From: Actinopolyspora xinjiangensis
GTDB taxonomy: Bacteria > Actinomycetota > Actinomycetes > Mycobacteriales > Pseudonocardiaceae
Reading direction: 5' to 3'
Assembly (NCBI RefSeq): GCF_900104475.1
Contig: NZ_FNJR01000004.1
Span: 248,001 to 312,000 of the forward strand
DNA: 64,000 nt
Shown: piece by piece, positions 33,750 through 43,596 of the stretch
Numbering within the stretch: the stretch's first letter is position 1
Layout of the letters: each line of letters begins with the position of its first letter
Translations under genes and position numbers: made by a program
The notes under the pieces: model-generated
Told to the model about the DNA's origin: nothing
The model's input: the letters and a program-made list of their open reading frames with translations, nothing else
Databases searched by the model: none

Positions 33750-35147
33750 GTGCGACACTTCGATCTGATCATCATCGGTACCGGCTCTGGCAACGCGATC
33801 CTCGACGAACGATTCGCGGACTGGGACGTGGCGGTCGTGGAGAAGGGCGTCGGCAGCCACGCTTCCTACGGCGGCACTTGCCTGAACGTGGGTTGTATCC
33901 CGACGAAGATGTTCGTTCACACCGCGGACGTCGCCAACGCTCCCGTCTCCGGGGAACGGCTCGGTGTCGAACTGCGGCTCGACGAGGTGCGGTGGCCCGA
34001 GATCAGGGACCGTGTCTTCGGCAGGATCGACACGATCGCCGAGAGCGGTAAGCGCTTCCGCAGGGACGAGAATCCCAACGTGACGCTGTACGAGGGCCTC
34101 GCGCGGTTCACCGCGCCCCGCGAACTCTCGGTCGAGACGGCCGGGGGGCCGACCACGATCAGCGCCGACCGGGTGGTGCTCGCCGCCGGGGGACGTCCGG
34201 TGATCCCGGAGATACCGGGGATCGAGGACGTGGAGTACCACACCAGCGACAGCGTGATGCGTCTGGAACGACTCCCGGAACACATGATCATCCTCGGCAC
34301 GGGGTTCATCGGGGCGGAGTTCGCCCACATCTTCTCCGCGCTGGGGGTACGGGTGACCATGATCGGCCGCTCCGGGCGGGTGCTCCGCAACGAGGACACC
34401 GACGTCTCCGAGCGTTTCACGGAACTCGCGGCACGGCAGTGGGACCTGCGGCTGAACCGGAGGGAGACCGGGGTGGAACGTGCCGGTTCGGGGGTGCGAC
34501 TCCACCTGGACGGCCCCGAAGGGGCCGAGAGCGTGGAGGGGCAGACCCTGCTGGTGGCGACGGGGCGCCGCCCCAACTCCGACCTGCTCGACACCATCGC
34601 CGCCGGGATCGAGACCGCCGAGAACGGCAAGATCAAGGTGGACAGCACGCAGCGCACCAGCGCCGAGGGCGTCTGGGCACTGGGCGACATCAGCAGCGAC
34701 CACGAGCTCAAGCACGTCGCCAACCACGAGGAACGGGTGGTGCAGCACAATCTGCTGCACCCCGAGGAGCCCGTGGAGTCCGACCACCGCTTCGTCCCGC
34801 ACGCGGTGTTCTCCGCCCCACAGATCGCCTCGGTGGGACTCACCGAGCAGCAGGCGGTCGAACGCGGTGTCCGTTACGTCACCGCCACCCAGGACTACGG
34901 CGGCATCGCCTACGGCTGGGCGATGGAGGACACCACCGGCTTCGCCAAGCTGCTCGCCGACCCCTCGACGGGGAAGCTGCTCGGCGCGCACATCATCGGA
35001 CCGCAGGCTCCCACCGTGATCCAGCCCCTCATCCAGGCCATGGAGTTCGGCATCGACGCGCGTTCCATGGCACGCGGACAGTACTGGATTCACCCGGCGA
35101 TGCCGGAACTGGTCGAGAACGCACTGCTCGGGCTTCCCCTGGACTGA
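33750..35147 (+). CDS. mtr: Mycothione reductase
   Basis: A 465-residue flavoprotein disulfide reductase. It has FAD-binding IIIGTGSGNAILDE (about 7-20), the redox-active disulfide GGTCLNVGCIPTKM (about 39-52), the NADPH domain ILGTGFIGAEFAHIF, the second FAD motif GVWALGDIS, and a C-terminal HPAMPELVENALLGL with the active His. The absence of the canonical glutathione-reductase substrate residues and the GTGSGN opening point to Mtr, which reduces mycothiol disulfide with NADPH. The GTG at 33750 matches the N-terminus known for the M. tuberculosis enzyme; an ATG three codons upstream is possible. It stands alone. Confidence 0.93.
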   Translation: MRHFDLIIIGTGSGNAILDERFADWDVAVVEKGVGSHASYGGTCLNVGCIPTKMFVHTADVANAPVSGERLGVELRLDEVRWPEIRDRVFGRIDTIAESGKRFRRDENPNVTLYEGLARFTAPRELSVETAGGPTTISADRVVLAAGGRPVIPEIPGIEDVEYHTSDSVMRLERLPEHMIILGTGFIGAEFAHIFSALGVRVTMIGRSGRVLRNEDTDVSERFTELAARQWDLRLNRRETGVERAGSGVRLHLDGPEGAESVEGQTLLVATGRRPNSDLLDTIAAGIETAENGKIKVDSTQRTSAEGVWALGDISSDHELKHVANHEERVVQHNLLHPEEPVESDHRFVPHAVFSAPQIASVGLTEQQAVERGVRYVTATQDYGGIAYGWAMEDTTGFAKLLADPSTGKLLGAHIIGPQAPTVIQPLIQAMEFGIDARSMARGQYWIHPAMPELVENALLGLPLD

Positions 35148-35162
35148 TCGAGCTCCGCACTC

Positions 35163-35212
35163 GTCCCGGGGCACGCCCACCGGGCAACCCTGGTTCGCCC
35201 GCGCCCCGGGAC
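35163..35212. terminator. Branched hairpin between convergent mtr and transporter genes
   Basis: A 10-bp perfect outer stem (35163-35172 with 35203-35212) encloses a second GGGC/GCCC stem. It lies 16 bases after the mtr stop. Confidence 0.6.
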
Positions 35213-35362
35213 GCGGAGACGTGGATCGGCGGCTCGTAGGGGGAAGAGGTCGTCGGTGACGACCGGAGCGGGACGTCTCTCCGGCGCTGCCCGGTGGGCG
35301 GCGGAATTCACCGGTCCCGCTCCCGCGTCACCCCTCCGATACCGCCCCGGCTCTCGGACGAG

Positions 35363-36679
35363 TCAGACGGTGCGGGGACGACCCGCGAACGTTCCGACCA
35401 GCGCCTGCACCGTGAGGACACCTATCAGCACCACGAGCGAGGCCGACCAGCTTCCGGTGACGTCGTGCAGCATGCCGAACAGGAACGGGCCCGTCGAGGC
35501 GATCAGGTAGCCGATGCTCTGCGCCATCCCGGACAGCCTGCTCGTGTCGGCCGCACTGCTCGTGCGCAGCGAGATGAGCACCAGTGCCAGTGGGAAGGCG
35601 CTCATTCCGACCCCGATCAGCAGCGCCCAGAGCAGCGGTGCGCTCATCGGCGCGAACAGCACTCCCAGGAAACCGCTGATGGCCGTGGCCGCCAGGCAGA
35701 CCGTCCAGACGGACTGCCCCTTCGTCCTGGTCACCAGGGGCGGTAGCACCATGCTGATCGGAACGCCGATCAGCAGGACCAGTCCGAGCAGTCCCCCCGC
35801 GGCGCCCGCTCCGGCCCCCGCCGACTTGAACACCTCGGGAAGCCAGCCCATCACCACGTACGCCACCAGCGACTGCATGGCGAAGTAGACGGTGACCGCC
35901 CAGGCGAGCGGGCTGCGCAGCAACGAGGCCCCACCGTTCGCCGCCCCGGCCGTAGCCTTCGGAGCGGCCCCGGCCCCGGAGTCACCGCCTCGCCCCGCCG
36001 AGTTCCACACGAGGAAGGCGGCCAGCGCGAGCACCGCCCAGGTGGCCAGCGCGAGGCGCCATCCTCCCAGCTCGGCGCGCAGCCAGGGGGTGAAGGCGGA
36101 GCCGACGGATCCCCCGGCCGCCATCGCCGTGGTGTACAGGCCGGTGGCCATCCCCACCCGTCGGGGGAAGGACTCCTTCACCACCACCGGAATGAGCACG
36201 TTGCACATGGCGATGGCCGCGCAGGAGACCACGGTCCCCACCAGAACGGTGGTCGCGGCACCGGTCACCCGGAACAGCATCGCCGCTGTCAGCACGCCGA
36301 GCGCGATCCCCACGACGCGCCGCATCCCCCAGCGGCGGGCCAGCAGCGGTGCGGCGATCCCGGCCACTCCGAAGCACAGCGTCGGCACGGAGGTGAGCAC
36401 GCTGGCCCAGGTGGTACTCGCACCGAGCGAGTCACGCACCCCGCCGAGTATCGAGGAGAGGCTGGTCACGGCGGGACGCATGTTCGCCGCCGCGAGCGCG
36501 ACACCCGCCAGCAGCAGTCCGCCGCCCGCGGCCGCCGCCCGGTCGGAGGCACCGTCGGTCTCGGGCGCGCTTTGGTTGGCTTGCGAAGTCGTATCATTCC
36601 GGGTCTCGTCCGCCCCCGGAGTGGCATCCTGGACGATCAACCGATCGGAAACGGTTTCGGTACGCGACTCGGAATACAT
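35363..36679 (-). CDS. MFS transporter, CynX/NimT type
   Basis: A 438-residue protein with twelve predicted helices. The first helix ends in the CynX-type NMRPAVTSLSSILG (about 66-79), and FGVAGIAAPLLARRWGMRR is a degenerate MFS loop-2/3 motif. The N-terminal 50 residues are soluble and rich in Thr/Ser/Asp. CynX/NimT members move cyanate, nitroimidazoles or similar small anions; the substrate is unknown. It is divergently arranged with a GntR/FCD regulator only 49 bp away, which is likely its repressor. The start ATG at 36677-36679 lacks a clear ribosome binding site and could be leaderless. Confidence 0.88.
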   Translation of the reverse strand: MYSESRTETVSDRLIVQDATPGADETRNDTTSQANQSAPETDGASDRAAAAGGGLLLAGVALAAANMRPAVTSLSSILGGVRDSLGASTTWASVLTSVPTLCFGVAGIAAPLLARRWGMRRVVGIALGVLTAAMLFRVTGAATTVLVGTVVSCAAIAMCNVLIPVVVKESFPRRVGMATGLYTTAMAAGGSVGSAFTPWLRAELGGWRLALATWAVLALAAFLVWNSAGRGGDSGAGAAPKATAGAANGGASLLRSPLAWAVTVYFAMQSLVAYVVMGWLPEVFKSAGAGAGAAGGLLGLVLLIGVPISMVLPPLVTRTKGQSVWTVCLAATAISGFLGVLFAPMSAPLLWALLIGVGMSAFPLALVLISLRTSSAADTSRLSGMAQSIGYLIASTGPFLFGMLHDVTGSWSASLVVLIGVLTVQALVGTFAGRPRTV

Positions 36680-36694
36680 CGCGTACTAGTATGG

Positions 36695-36711
36695 CAAACG
36701 TAGGATGTTTG
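36695..36711. promoter_or_regulatory. Candidate operator for the GntR/FCD regulator
   Basis: A perfect inverted repeat CAAAC-N7-GTTTG lies in the 49-bp divergent interval between the CynX-type transporter and regulator genes, and a TACTAGTA palindrome (36684-36691) is beside it. Either is suitably placed for autoregulation and control of the transporter. Confidence 0.4.
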
Positions 36712-36728
36712 GATGAAAGGACCTCGCT

Positions 36729-37412
36729 GTGCCCTTGGTCACGACAACGAGGACCGGCCTGGTGGACCAAGTCATCGCCCAGATGCGAGAGCTCGTCGCG
36801 TCAGGCGAGTGGCCACTCGGACAGCGGATCCCTCCGGAGGCCGAACTCGTCAACGCGCTGAGCGTGGGACGCAACACGGTGCGCGAAGCGGTGAGAGCCC
36901 TGTCCCACGCGGGCCTGCTGGAAGTACGGCAGGGTGACGGCACGTTCGTGCGCGCGACGAGCGAACTGTCGGGAGCCGTGAGCAGGCTCTGCGACAGCGA
37001 ACTCCGGCAAGTCCTGGAAGTGCGGCGGGCTCTTGAGGTGGAGAGCGCCCGACTCGCCGCCAGCGCCCGGACCGAAGCCGACATCGCCGACCTGGAGGTC
37101 GCGCTGCGGGACCGGGACGCGGCGCTGGCCGAACGCGACCGCGAACGGGTCGTGCGCACCGACAGCCACTTCCACCTCCGGCTGATGGAAGCTTCCCACA
37201 ACCCGGTGCTGGTCCAGCTCTACCAGGGCATCAGCGAAGCGGTCCAGTCCAGCGTCGCCACCACCTTCGACCCCGAGGTCCCGCCGGAGCGCGCCGTGTC
37301 GCACACCGAACTGTTCGAGGCAGTCCGCGACGGACAGCCCGAACGAGCGGCGGCCGAGGCGGGCGGATTCCTCGACGAGCTGCTCGCAGAGTTCGAACCC
37401 GAACACCCGTAA
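36729..37412 (+). CDS. GntR-family transcriptional regulator, FadR/FCD subgroup
   Basis: A 227-residue regulator. The N-terminal winged helix has LPLGQRIPPEAELVNALSVGRNTVREAVRAL-type residues, with the recognition helix VGRNTVREAVRAL (about 46-58) and the wing GLLEVRQGDGTFV. The C-terminal FCD domain (about 85-220) is all-helical with FHLRLMEASHNPVL, a metal/ligand-binding Asp/His pattern (DSHFHLRL, SHTELFEAVRDG). Such proteins usually repress a neighbouring catabolic or transport gene and are released by a small acid ligand. The GTG at 36729 follows AAAGGA by seven bases. Confidence 0.92.
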   Translation: MPLVTTTRTGLVDQVIAQMRELVASGEWPLGQRIPPEAELVNALSVGRNTVREAVRALSHAGLLEVRQGDGTFVRATSELSGAVSRLCDSELRQVLEVRRALEVESARLAASARTEADIADLEVALRDRDAALAERDRERVVRTDSHFHLRLMEASHNPVLVQLYQGISEAVQSSVATTFDPEVPPERAVSHTELFEAVRDGQPERAAAEAGGFLDELLAEFEPEHP

Positions 37413-37464
37413 CGGACGAGGGCAGGATCGCCACACCCTCCCCGGCGGGGCGTGACCGGGTGAT

Positions 37465-39000
37465 TCAGGAAGACGCCGCACCCACGGCGACACTCGGCAG
37501 ACCGGACGGAGCACCGTGGTCCAGCAGTCGGAGCAGCGCGTCGGTGTCCAGGTTGTGCTCCACCATGTCGCCGAGCAGCTCCAGCTGGGTGCGACGCAGC
37601 TCGGCGAACGAGATGTTCCGCGACCCCCGGAAACCGGTTCTGCCTGCCAGTTCCGCCGCTCGCCCGAGGAAATCGCGCCGGAACTCGTCGTTCTCGAACA
37701 GCCCGTGCCAGTGCGTTCCGGCGACGGAGCCGTGGAGCGCCCCCTCACCACCCCCGTCGGGGAGCAGTACCAGCGGCTCCACCTCCGGTGGACGCCGAAC
37801 CCTGCCGTGATGGATCTCGTAGCCGGCCACGGGACGCCCCAGAGCGGTCCCCACCGGGTTGCCCAGCGTCTTGGTCGTGTCGAACTCGATCTCCATGTCC
37901 AGTAGGCCCAGCCCTTCGACCTCGGCCCCCGACTCGACGTGATCGACGATCCGTTCCCCGAGCATCTGGAAACCACCACAGATCCCCAGTACCGGCGCAC
38001 CGGAAGCGGCGTGTTCGAGCACGGCTCGCGCCAGCCCGGTCTCCCGGAGCCAACCGAGGTCGGCGACCGTGGACTTGGATCCGGGCAGCACCACCAGATC
38101 CGCGTCCGCCACCCGCGAGGGCTCGGTCACGAACCGCACCGAGACCCCCGGCTCCGCGGCCAGCGCCTCGACGTCGGTGGCGTTGGAGATGCGTGGCAGC
38201 CGGGGCACGGCCACGCGCAGCCACTGCTCGCCCACCGGCGGAGCGGGCCGGCCGACCACCCCGTCTGCCACGTACGACAGCGAGTCCTCCGCGTCGAGCC
38301 ACAGCTCCTCCGACCACGGGAGCACGCCGTGCACCCGCCGACCGGTGAGCTTTCGGAGGTCCGTCAGACCGGGGGCCAGCAGGTCGGGCTCGCCTCGGAA
38401 CTTGTTGATCACGAATCCGGAAACCAGCGCCTGGTCGGCGGGGTCCAGCAGGGCGAGCGTGCCGAAGAGCTGCGCGAACACCCCGCCCCGGTCTATGTCG
38501 CCGACCACCAGCACGGGCAGGTCCGCCGCGCGGGCGAGCCCCATGTTGGCGATGTCGTGGGCGCGCAGGTTGATCTCGGCGGGCGAACCAGCTCCTTCGC
38601 AGATCACGTAATCGTACTCGGAGCGCAGTTCGGAAAGCGTCCCGGTGACCGTACGAAGCAGCTCTGCCTTTCGCTCGCGGTAGGACAGCGCGGTGGCCTC
38701 GCCCGCCACGCGCCCCAACACCACCACCTGCGAGCTGCGATCGCTTCCCGGCTTCAGCAGCACCGGGTTGAACCGCACATCGGGCTCGACCCCCGCTGCC
38801 ATGGCCTGCACGGCCTGAGCGCGCCCGATCTCACCGCCGGAGGCCGTGACCACGGAGTTGTTGGACATGTTCTGGGCTTTGAACGGCGCCACCCGGGCTC
38901 CGCGACGCGCCAGCCACCGGCACAGAGCGGCGGCCAGAACACTCTTGCCCGCATCGGAGGTGGTCCCGGCAACCAGCAGTGAGTTCACGTCAGCTTTCAT
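37465..39000 (-). CDS. cobQ: Cobyric acid synthase
   Basis: A 511-residue ATP- and glutamine-dependent amidotransferase that amidates positions b, d, e and g of adenosylcobyrinic acid a,c-diamide. It has the N-terminal ATPase domain with [13 protein letters not shown] (about 9-21) and [10 protein letters not shown], and the C-terminal GATase domain with [19 protein letters not shown] (nucleophile Cys) and the catalytic His in YEIHHGRV. It is on its own, 25 kb from the main cobalamin cluster. No B12 riboswitch is present in the 73 bases before it. The ATG at 38998-39000 is chosen; upstream codons are open but not conserved. Confidence 0.94.
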   Translation of the reverse strand: MKADVNSLLVAGTTSDAGKSVLAAALCRWLARRGARVAPFKAQNMSNNSVVTASGGEIGRAQAVQAMAAGVEPDVRFNPVLLKPGSDRSSQVVVLGRVAGEATALSYRERKAELLRTVTGTLSELRSEYDYVICEGAGSPAEINLRAHDIANMGLARAADLPVLVVGDIDRGGVFAQLFGTLALLDPADQALVSGFVINKFRGEPDLLAPGLTDLRKLTGRRVHGVLPWSEELWLDAEDSLSYVADGVVGRPAPPVGEQWLRVAVPRLPRISNATDVEALAAEPGVSVRFVTEPSRVADADLVVLPGSKSTVADLGWLRETGLARAVLEHAASGAPVLGICGGFQMLGERIVDHVESGAEVEGLGLLDMEIEFDTTKTLGNPVGTALGRPVAGYEIHHGRVRRPPEVEPLVLLPDGGGEGALHGSVAGTHWHGLFENDEFRRDFLGRAAELAGRTGFRGSRNISFAELRRTQLELLGDMVEHNLDTDALLRLLDHGAPSGLPSVAVGAASS

Positions 39001-39073
39001 ACACCACGGCCGCGTCCCCGAGCCTTCGCCCGCCGCGAGGAGTGCCACCACTCACACCGCCGCGCGGACGGTC

Positions 39074-39931
39074 TCAGGGACGGGTGAGGATCTCGTTGCC
39101 GTCCTCGGTGATCAGAATGGTGTGCTCGAACTGCGCGGTCCAGCTCTTGTCCCTGGTCGTGACGGTCCAGCCGTCGTCCCACACGTCGTACTCGTGGGTG
39201 CCGAGCGTAATCATCGGCTCGATGGTGAACGTCATGCCGGGCTCGATCACCGTCTGCACCGACGGTTCGTCGTAGTGCAGCACCACGAGACCGCTGTGGA
39301 ACGAACGGCCGATGCCGTGCCCGGTGAAGTCCCGCACCACCCCGTAGCCGAAGCGCTTGGCGTAGGACTCGATGACGCGCCCGATCACGTTGAGCTGCCG
39401 CCCCGGCTGTGCCGCGCGGATGGCGCGCATGGTCGCCTCGTGGGTGCGTTCCACGAGCAGCCGGGCCTCCTCGGAGACGTCGCCCGCGTGGAAGGTCGCG
39501 TTGTTGTCACCGTGCACACCGCCGACGTAGCCGGTCACGTCGACATTGACGATGTCACCGTCCTCGATCACGGTGGAGTCGGGTATCCCGTGGCAGATGA
39601 CCTCGTTCAGCGAGGTGCAGCACGACTTGGGAAACCCCCGGTAACCGAGCGTGGAGGGGTAGACCCCGTTGTCGACGAAGAACTCGTGCACCACGGCGTC
39701 GATGTGGTCGGTTGTGACACCGGGGCGGACCGCCTTGCCCGCCTCCTCCAACGCCTGGGCCGCGAGCTTGCCCGCGACTCGCATGGCGTCGATCACCTCG
39801 GGGGGCTGGACATCGGGGTCCGTGTTGCGCCGAGGGGCCGGCTTGTCGACGTACTCGGGCCGCTCGATGTTCGACGGCACCGGACGGCGCGGGGTTTGCT
39901 GTCCTGGCTGCAGCGGGCTTCGTACGGGCAT
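39074..39931 (-). CDS. map: Methionine aminopeptidase type I
   Basis: A 285-residue metalloprotease with the type I fold. The five metal ligands lie in [19 protein letters not shown] (two Asp), [11 protein letters not shown] (His), TIEPM (Glu) and QFEHTILIT (Glu). It removes the N-terminal Met from new proteins. The N-terminal extension (residues 1-40) with [15 protein letters not shown] matches the Pro-rich linker of the mycobacterial MapB form. The start is ATG at 39929-39931. Gene order after this point is like M. tuberculosis Rv2861c onward. Confidence 0.95.
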   Translation of the reverse strand: MPVRSPLQPGQQTPRRPVPSNIERPEYVDKPAPRRNTDPDVQPPEVIDAMRVAGKLAAQALEEAGKAVRPGVTTDHIDAVVHEFFVDNGVYPSTLGYRGFPKSCCTSLNEVICHGIPDSTVIEDGDIVNVDVTGYVGGVHGDNNATFHAGDVSEEARLLVERTHEATMRAIRAAQPGRQLNVIGRVIESYAKRFGYGVVRDFTGHGIGRSFHSGLVVLHYDEPSVQTVIEPGMTFTIEPMITLGTHEYDVWDDGWTVTTRDKSWTAQFEHTILITEDGNEILTRP

Positions 39932-40054
39932 GCCCTCACTCTAGAACGTCGTCACGGCGCGGAACCGCCCACGGGCGACCACCTCACCCCGAAATGACCA
40001 ACCACACAACGACCACCCCCACGACTCTCCGGCGCCGCGTGGGTGCGGAACAGC

Positions 40055-40468
40055 TCAGCCCCGCGAGTCGGACACGCCGTTGCCGGGCGAGACCGTCACC
40101 AGACCGGCGCGTTCGGCGGCCCGGAGCATCACGGGGTCGTAGGAAACGAAGGCGTGCAACCCCTCGCCCGCCTGGCAGGCCGAGGCCAGGTGGATCGCCT
40201 CCGTGGAACTCAACGGCGAGTCGAACCCGCTCGCGGCGTCGAGCACCTCCTGACCGACGGGCAGCTGTTCGATCTTCGACACCACGATCGAGGCGAGGTC
40301 TTCGGCCGCCGGCCCGGCCGTACGGAAACTGCGCAGTATGTCGACCTTGGACACCGCGCTGGTGGCGCGCGGCTGCTCCCAGTTACTGCGGATCCACACG
40401 CTGAGCGCCCCGCTCTCCGGTTCGGCGGCGATCAGTTTCTTCAGGGCCGAAGAATCGAAGTAGATCAC
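40055..40468 (-). CDS. PIN-domain protein (VapC-like), no antitoxin gene visible
   Basis: A 137-residue PIN-fold putative ribonuclease. Acidic active-site candidates are Asp5 in IYFDSSALKK, an Asp in SKVDILRSF, Glu in LSSTEAIHLASA (usually Asp) and Asp in FVSYDPVMLRAA. The GTG at 40466-40468 follows GGGAG by five bases and gives the usual VapC N-terminus; longer in-frame starts are not supported. There is no VapB-like frame directly upstream: only 73 bases separate it from the PBP gene. VapC toxins cut tRNA or rRNA; whether this one is active or a solitary domestic enzyme is unknown. M. tuberculosis has vapBC23 in the same place, by memory. Confidence 0.8.
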   Translation of the reverse strand: MIYFDSSALKKLIAAEPESGALSVWIRSNWEQPRATSAVSKVDILRSFRTAGPAAEDLASIVVSKIEQLPVGQEVLDAASGFDSPLSSTEAIHLASACQAGEGLHAFVSYDPVMLRAAERAGLVTVSPGNGVSDSRG

Positions 40469-40541
40469 ATCCACTCCCGTCGACGGTGTTGTCGCACCGC
40501 ACCCGGTCGGGCACGGTGCGCGACAACCTAACACACCCGGC

Positions 40542-42353
40542 TCACCGGATCCCGTCGAGAAACTCCTTCGACACCCGCACCGCACGTTCCGAGGTCCCAG
40601 CGTCGGTCACCAACACCGCGAACGACATGTCCCCTCGATAGCCGGTGAACCAGCCGTGCGCCCGACTACCGTCGCCGAACTGCGCGGTACCGGTCTTGCC
40701 CGCCACCTCGCCGAGCCCCGACAGCTCGGTGGCCGTCCCGGAGCGGACGACCTCGCGCATCATCTCGCGGAGCTGCCGCAACGCGGACTTCGAAGGGGCC
40801 TGCCCGGCCTGCTCGTTCACGCGGGTCTCGGCCCCCTGGATCAGTTTCGGCGTGGGCATGGAACCGTGGGCCACCGAGGCACTTGCCAGCGCCATCCCGA
40901 ACGGGCTCACGAGTACCTCGCCCTGACCGATGCCGTTGACGGCGCGCGCCACCCTTCCCTCGGAAGCGGGCACGTCCCCGGTGAGCGTGGTTATGCCCGG
41001 GACGGCGAAGTCGGCACCGATCCCCAGCTTCTCGGCCGCGTCGGGCAGTGCCGAGGCGGGCATCTCGGTGGCCAACTTCGCGAAGGTGGTGTTGCAGGAC
41101 TCGGCGAACGCCTTCCGCAGCGTCACCCGCCCCAGCTCGAAGTGGTGCGAGTTGGGCAGGGTCTTGCCGTTGAAGGTCCGCTCCGCCGGGCAACCCAGCC
41201 TGGTGTCGATGTCGGCCTTCCCCGCCTCCAGGGCCGCGAGGCCGGTGGCCATCTTGAAGGTCGATCCGGGCGGGTACTGCCCCGTCAGCGCCAGCGCGCC
41301 CTTCTGGTCGGCGGCCTCGTTCTGGGCGACGGCCAGCACACCGCCGGTGGAGGGCCGCATCGCCACGATCATGGCGGGCTTGTCGATCGGGTCCACCGCG
41401 GACTCGGCCGCGTGCTGGACCTCATCACTGAGCGTGGTCTTGAGCGCCTCGGTCGGTTCGGGCTCGGCCTCGTGCAGCGTTTTCAGCTTCGCTCCCGAGG
41501 CGTTTGCCGTGAAGACGCGCCAGCCCGCGCGACCGTTCAGTCGGTCCTTCCTGCTCTCGGAGATGGCGGGCAGCACCTGCGAGGCGTAATCCCGTTCCGA
41601 AGCCACCAGGGCGGTCTCGTCCGGGAACCGGACACCGGGTAACTCGTATATCGCCGACTTGACCCGCTGGTAGTCGGACCAGCGCAGGGTGACGACCGTG
41701 TACGCCTGGTCCTCGGGGATCTTCTCGGCCCCCTCGACTATCCCCCCGGCGGTGACCGTGGGGGCGACGGGCCGCAGTCCCCGTGCCAGCGACCCGGCGA
41801 CCTCGGAGAGATTCTTCGTCTCCTTCGGCACCACCGTGACCCGGACCAGCCGCTGCGGACCCATCAAGCGGGTTCCGTCACGTCCGAGGACGGGAGCGGG
41901 GGTGGCCGGGTCCGACTGGTAGTGCAGGCTCTGCCCCGAACCGAGTTCGGGATGTACCACGGAGGGTTGCCAGTGGACCTTCCACTCCCCCTCGCGATCA
42001 CGCAGCTCGAAGCTTCCCCGATAGTTCCACACCCGCTCTGAACCGAAGTTCCACGAGGCGCGGAAGTTCGCGGTTGTGGGGTCGTCACCACCGCCGGACT
42101 CCACCTCGGTGACGGAGGCCCTGACCTTGTCCGGCGAGAGGTTCCGTCTCGTCTCGGCCAGGAAGTCGCGAGCGGCTTCCGGGGCGTCGGTGCGCCGGGC
42201 GGCCTCGGCGTTGTCACCCGCCGCGAAGGCGTTCAGATAAGCCTCCGCCGCGTCCTTCGCGGAAGGGCCGGAATCGAGAACGCCGCAGGAGGCCACCGGC
42301 ACGGTGACGATCAGTCCCGTCAGCAAGCTGAGAGCACGAGCAGCTGTACGCAC
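40542..42353 (-). CDS. Penicillin-binding lipoprotein (class B, MecA-like N-terminal domain)
   Basis: About 603 residues. A lipoprotein signal (RTAARALSLLTGLIVTVPV then lipobox ASC, Cys23) anchors it outside the membrane. An NTF2-like MecA_N domain (about 33-150), a PBP dimerisation domain (about 155-310) and a transpeptidase domain follow, with active-site motifs STFK (364-367), SCN (419-421) and KTG (553-555) all intact. It cross-links peptidoglycan and is a beta-lactam target. The GTG at 42353 is chosen for the signal peptide; it has no ribosome binding site and may be leaderless. An ATG 16 codons upstream is the main alternative. Counterpart of M. tuberculosis Rv2864c. Confidence 0.9.
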   Translation of the reverse strand: MRTAARALSLLTGLIVTVPVASCGVLDSGPSAKDAAEAYLNAFAAGDNAEAARRTDAPEAARDFLAETRRNLSPDKVRASVTEVESGGGDDPTTANFRASWNFGSERVWNYRGSFELRDREGEWKVHWQPSVVHPELGSGQSLHYQSDPATPAPVLGRDGTRLMGPQRLVRVTVVPKETKNLSEVAGSLARGLRPVAPTVTAGGIVEGAEKIPEDQAYTVVTLRWSDYQRVKSAIYELPGVRFPDETALVASERDYASQVLPAISESRKDRLNGRAGWRVFTANASGAKLKTLHEAEPEPTEALKTTLSDEVQHAAESAVDPIDKPAMIVAMRPSTGGVLAVAQNEAADQKGALALTGQYPPGSTFKMATGLAALEAGKADIDTRLGCPAERTFNGKTLPNSHHFELGRVTLRKAFAESCNTTFAKLATEMPASALPDAAEKLGIGADFAVPGITTLTGDVPASEGRVARAVNGIGQGEVLVSPFGMALASASVAHGSMPTPKLIQGAETRVNEQAGQAPSKSALRQLREMMREVVRSGTATELSGLGEVAGKTGTAQFGDGSRAHGWFTGYRGDMSFAVLVTDAGTSERAVRVSKEFLDGIR

Positions 42354-42568
42354 ACACCGCAGTATGCCGAAGAAATCGACCGGATGTCTCGAACAACGCA
42401 TCGCGCACAACGCACCGAGGGATCGGGAAACTTGTTGAACAGGAAGTAAGATCTCACCCGATCGCATGACTACGAACAAAAGTGTTCCGAATCACACCCG
42501 AAGCGGTCGCTGACGGCCCCTTCTCGGGAAGCGGCCCGGTTCCGGGGCCTCCGGCGCCGCGCCCCGAT

Positions 42569-43405
42569 TCACAGCAGCACGGTGCCGAATGTCCCGGCCC
42601 GCCGGAAACCGACCTTGCGGTAGGCGGCCCTGGCGGCGACGTTGAAATCGTTGACGTAGAGGCTGGCCTTTCGCCTCATCACGCGAACCAGGTGGTCGGC
42701 GACGGCGGCGGTACCGGCCGCGCCCAGCCCGCTGCCACGCCGGTCAGGACGTACCCATACCCCCTGGATCTGCCCGACGGTGCTGGATACCGCTCCGATC
42801 TCGGCCTTGAAGACCACCTGACCGTCCTCGAACCTGGCGAACGTACGGCCGCTGGCTATCAGGTCGGCTATGCGTGCGCGGTAGCCCACCGCTCCGCCGT
42901 TCCTGCGGGGGTCCACCCCGACTTCCTCGACGAACATGGCGACGGCGGCGGGCAGGTAGCTGTCCAGCTCCTCGGAGCGGACCTGACGCACCTCGGGATC
43001 GACCCACCCGGTCGGCGGTTCGGACATCACCAGCAGGGGCTGCTCGGGGCGTATCTCCCTCGCGGGGCCCCAGTGCGGGGACAACTCCGTCCACAGCGCC
43101 ATGACCTGCTCGGCCGGGCCGACGAGCGAGGAACACACCCGGCGCCGCCGGGCGGCCCGCTCCGCGAACGCGCGCATCGCGTCCCTGCCACCGCGCAGCG
43201 GGATGAGATTGGCCCCCGAGTAGCACACCCCCTCCGGGCCGCTGCCGTAGCCCCACAGCTCCCCGCTCAGGTACAGCGGGTTGACCTGGGCGGCCTCGAT
43301 GCGGGACAGCACCATGCAGGCCGACACGGGATCCGACTCCAGCAGGGAACGGACGCAGGCCACGTCCCGTCCCTGCAACAACCGAGCACCCGCGAGCTTG
43401 AGCAC
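42569..43405 (-). CDS. DUF4081/GNAT-domain acetyltransferase
   Basis: A 278-residue protein with an N-terminal DUF4081-like region (about 1-130, LWGYGSGPEGVCYSGANLIPL) and a C-terminal GNAT domain with QGVWVRPDRRGSGLG (about 222-236) and ASLYVNDFNVAARAAYRKVGF. The target is unknown; the gene is conserved next to ispG in actinobacteria (Rv2867c in M. tuberculosis), which suggests a link to cell-envelope or isoprenoid metabolism but proves nothing. The GTG at 43403-43405 gives MLKLAGARLL. Confidence 0.87.
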   Translation of the reverse strand: MLKLAGARLLQGRDVACVRSLLESDPVSACMVLSRIEAAQVNPLYLSGELWGYGSGPEGVCYSGANLIPLRGGRDAMRAFAERAARRRRVCSSLVGPAEQVMALWTELSPHWGPAREIRPEQPLLVMSEPPTGWVDPEVRQVRSEELDSYLPAAVAMFVEEVGVDPRRNGGAVGYRARIADLIASGRTFARFEDGQVVFKAEIGAVSSTVGQIQGVWVRPDRRGSGLGAAGTAAVADHLVRVMRRKASLYVNDFNVAARAAYRKVGFRRAGTFGTVLL

Positions 43406-43596
43406 TGCTCAAGAGTGCCAGAACTCGAGAGGAAAACGCCGCACGAGACATTCGGGAAGTGAGCAATTCCGCACCGAGATCACCCGTTCGAAGGACCTCT
43501 TCGGGCCACCCGGACAGCGGAACCGGGCTACACGACCCGGTGAAACGACTCGACCACCGTCCCGTGGCCGAATCGTTCCCGGCCTCACTCCCCGGC

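Noticed and set aside
33585-35180. Minus-strand open frame of 531 codons opposite mtr
   Set aside because: Mirror image of a clear flavoprotein gene; no family features.
39001-39073. B12 riboswitch before cobQ
   Set aside because: Only 73 bases, too short, and no aptamer core.
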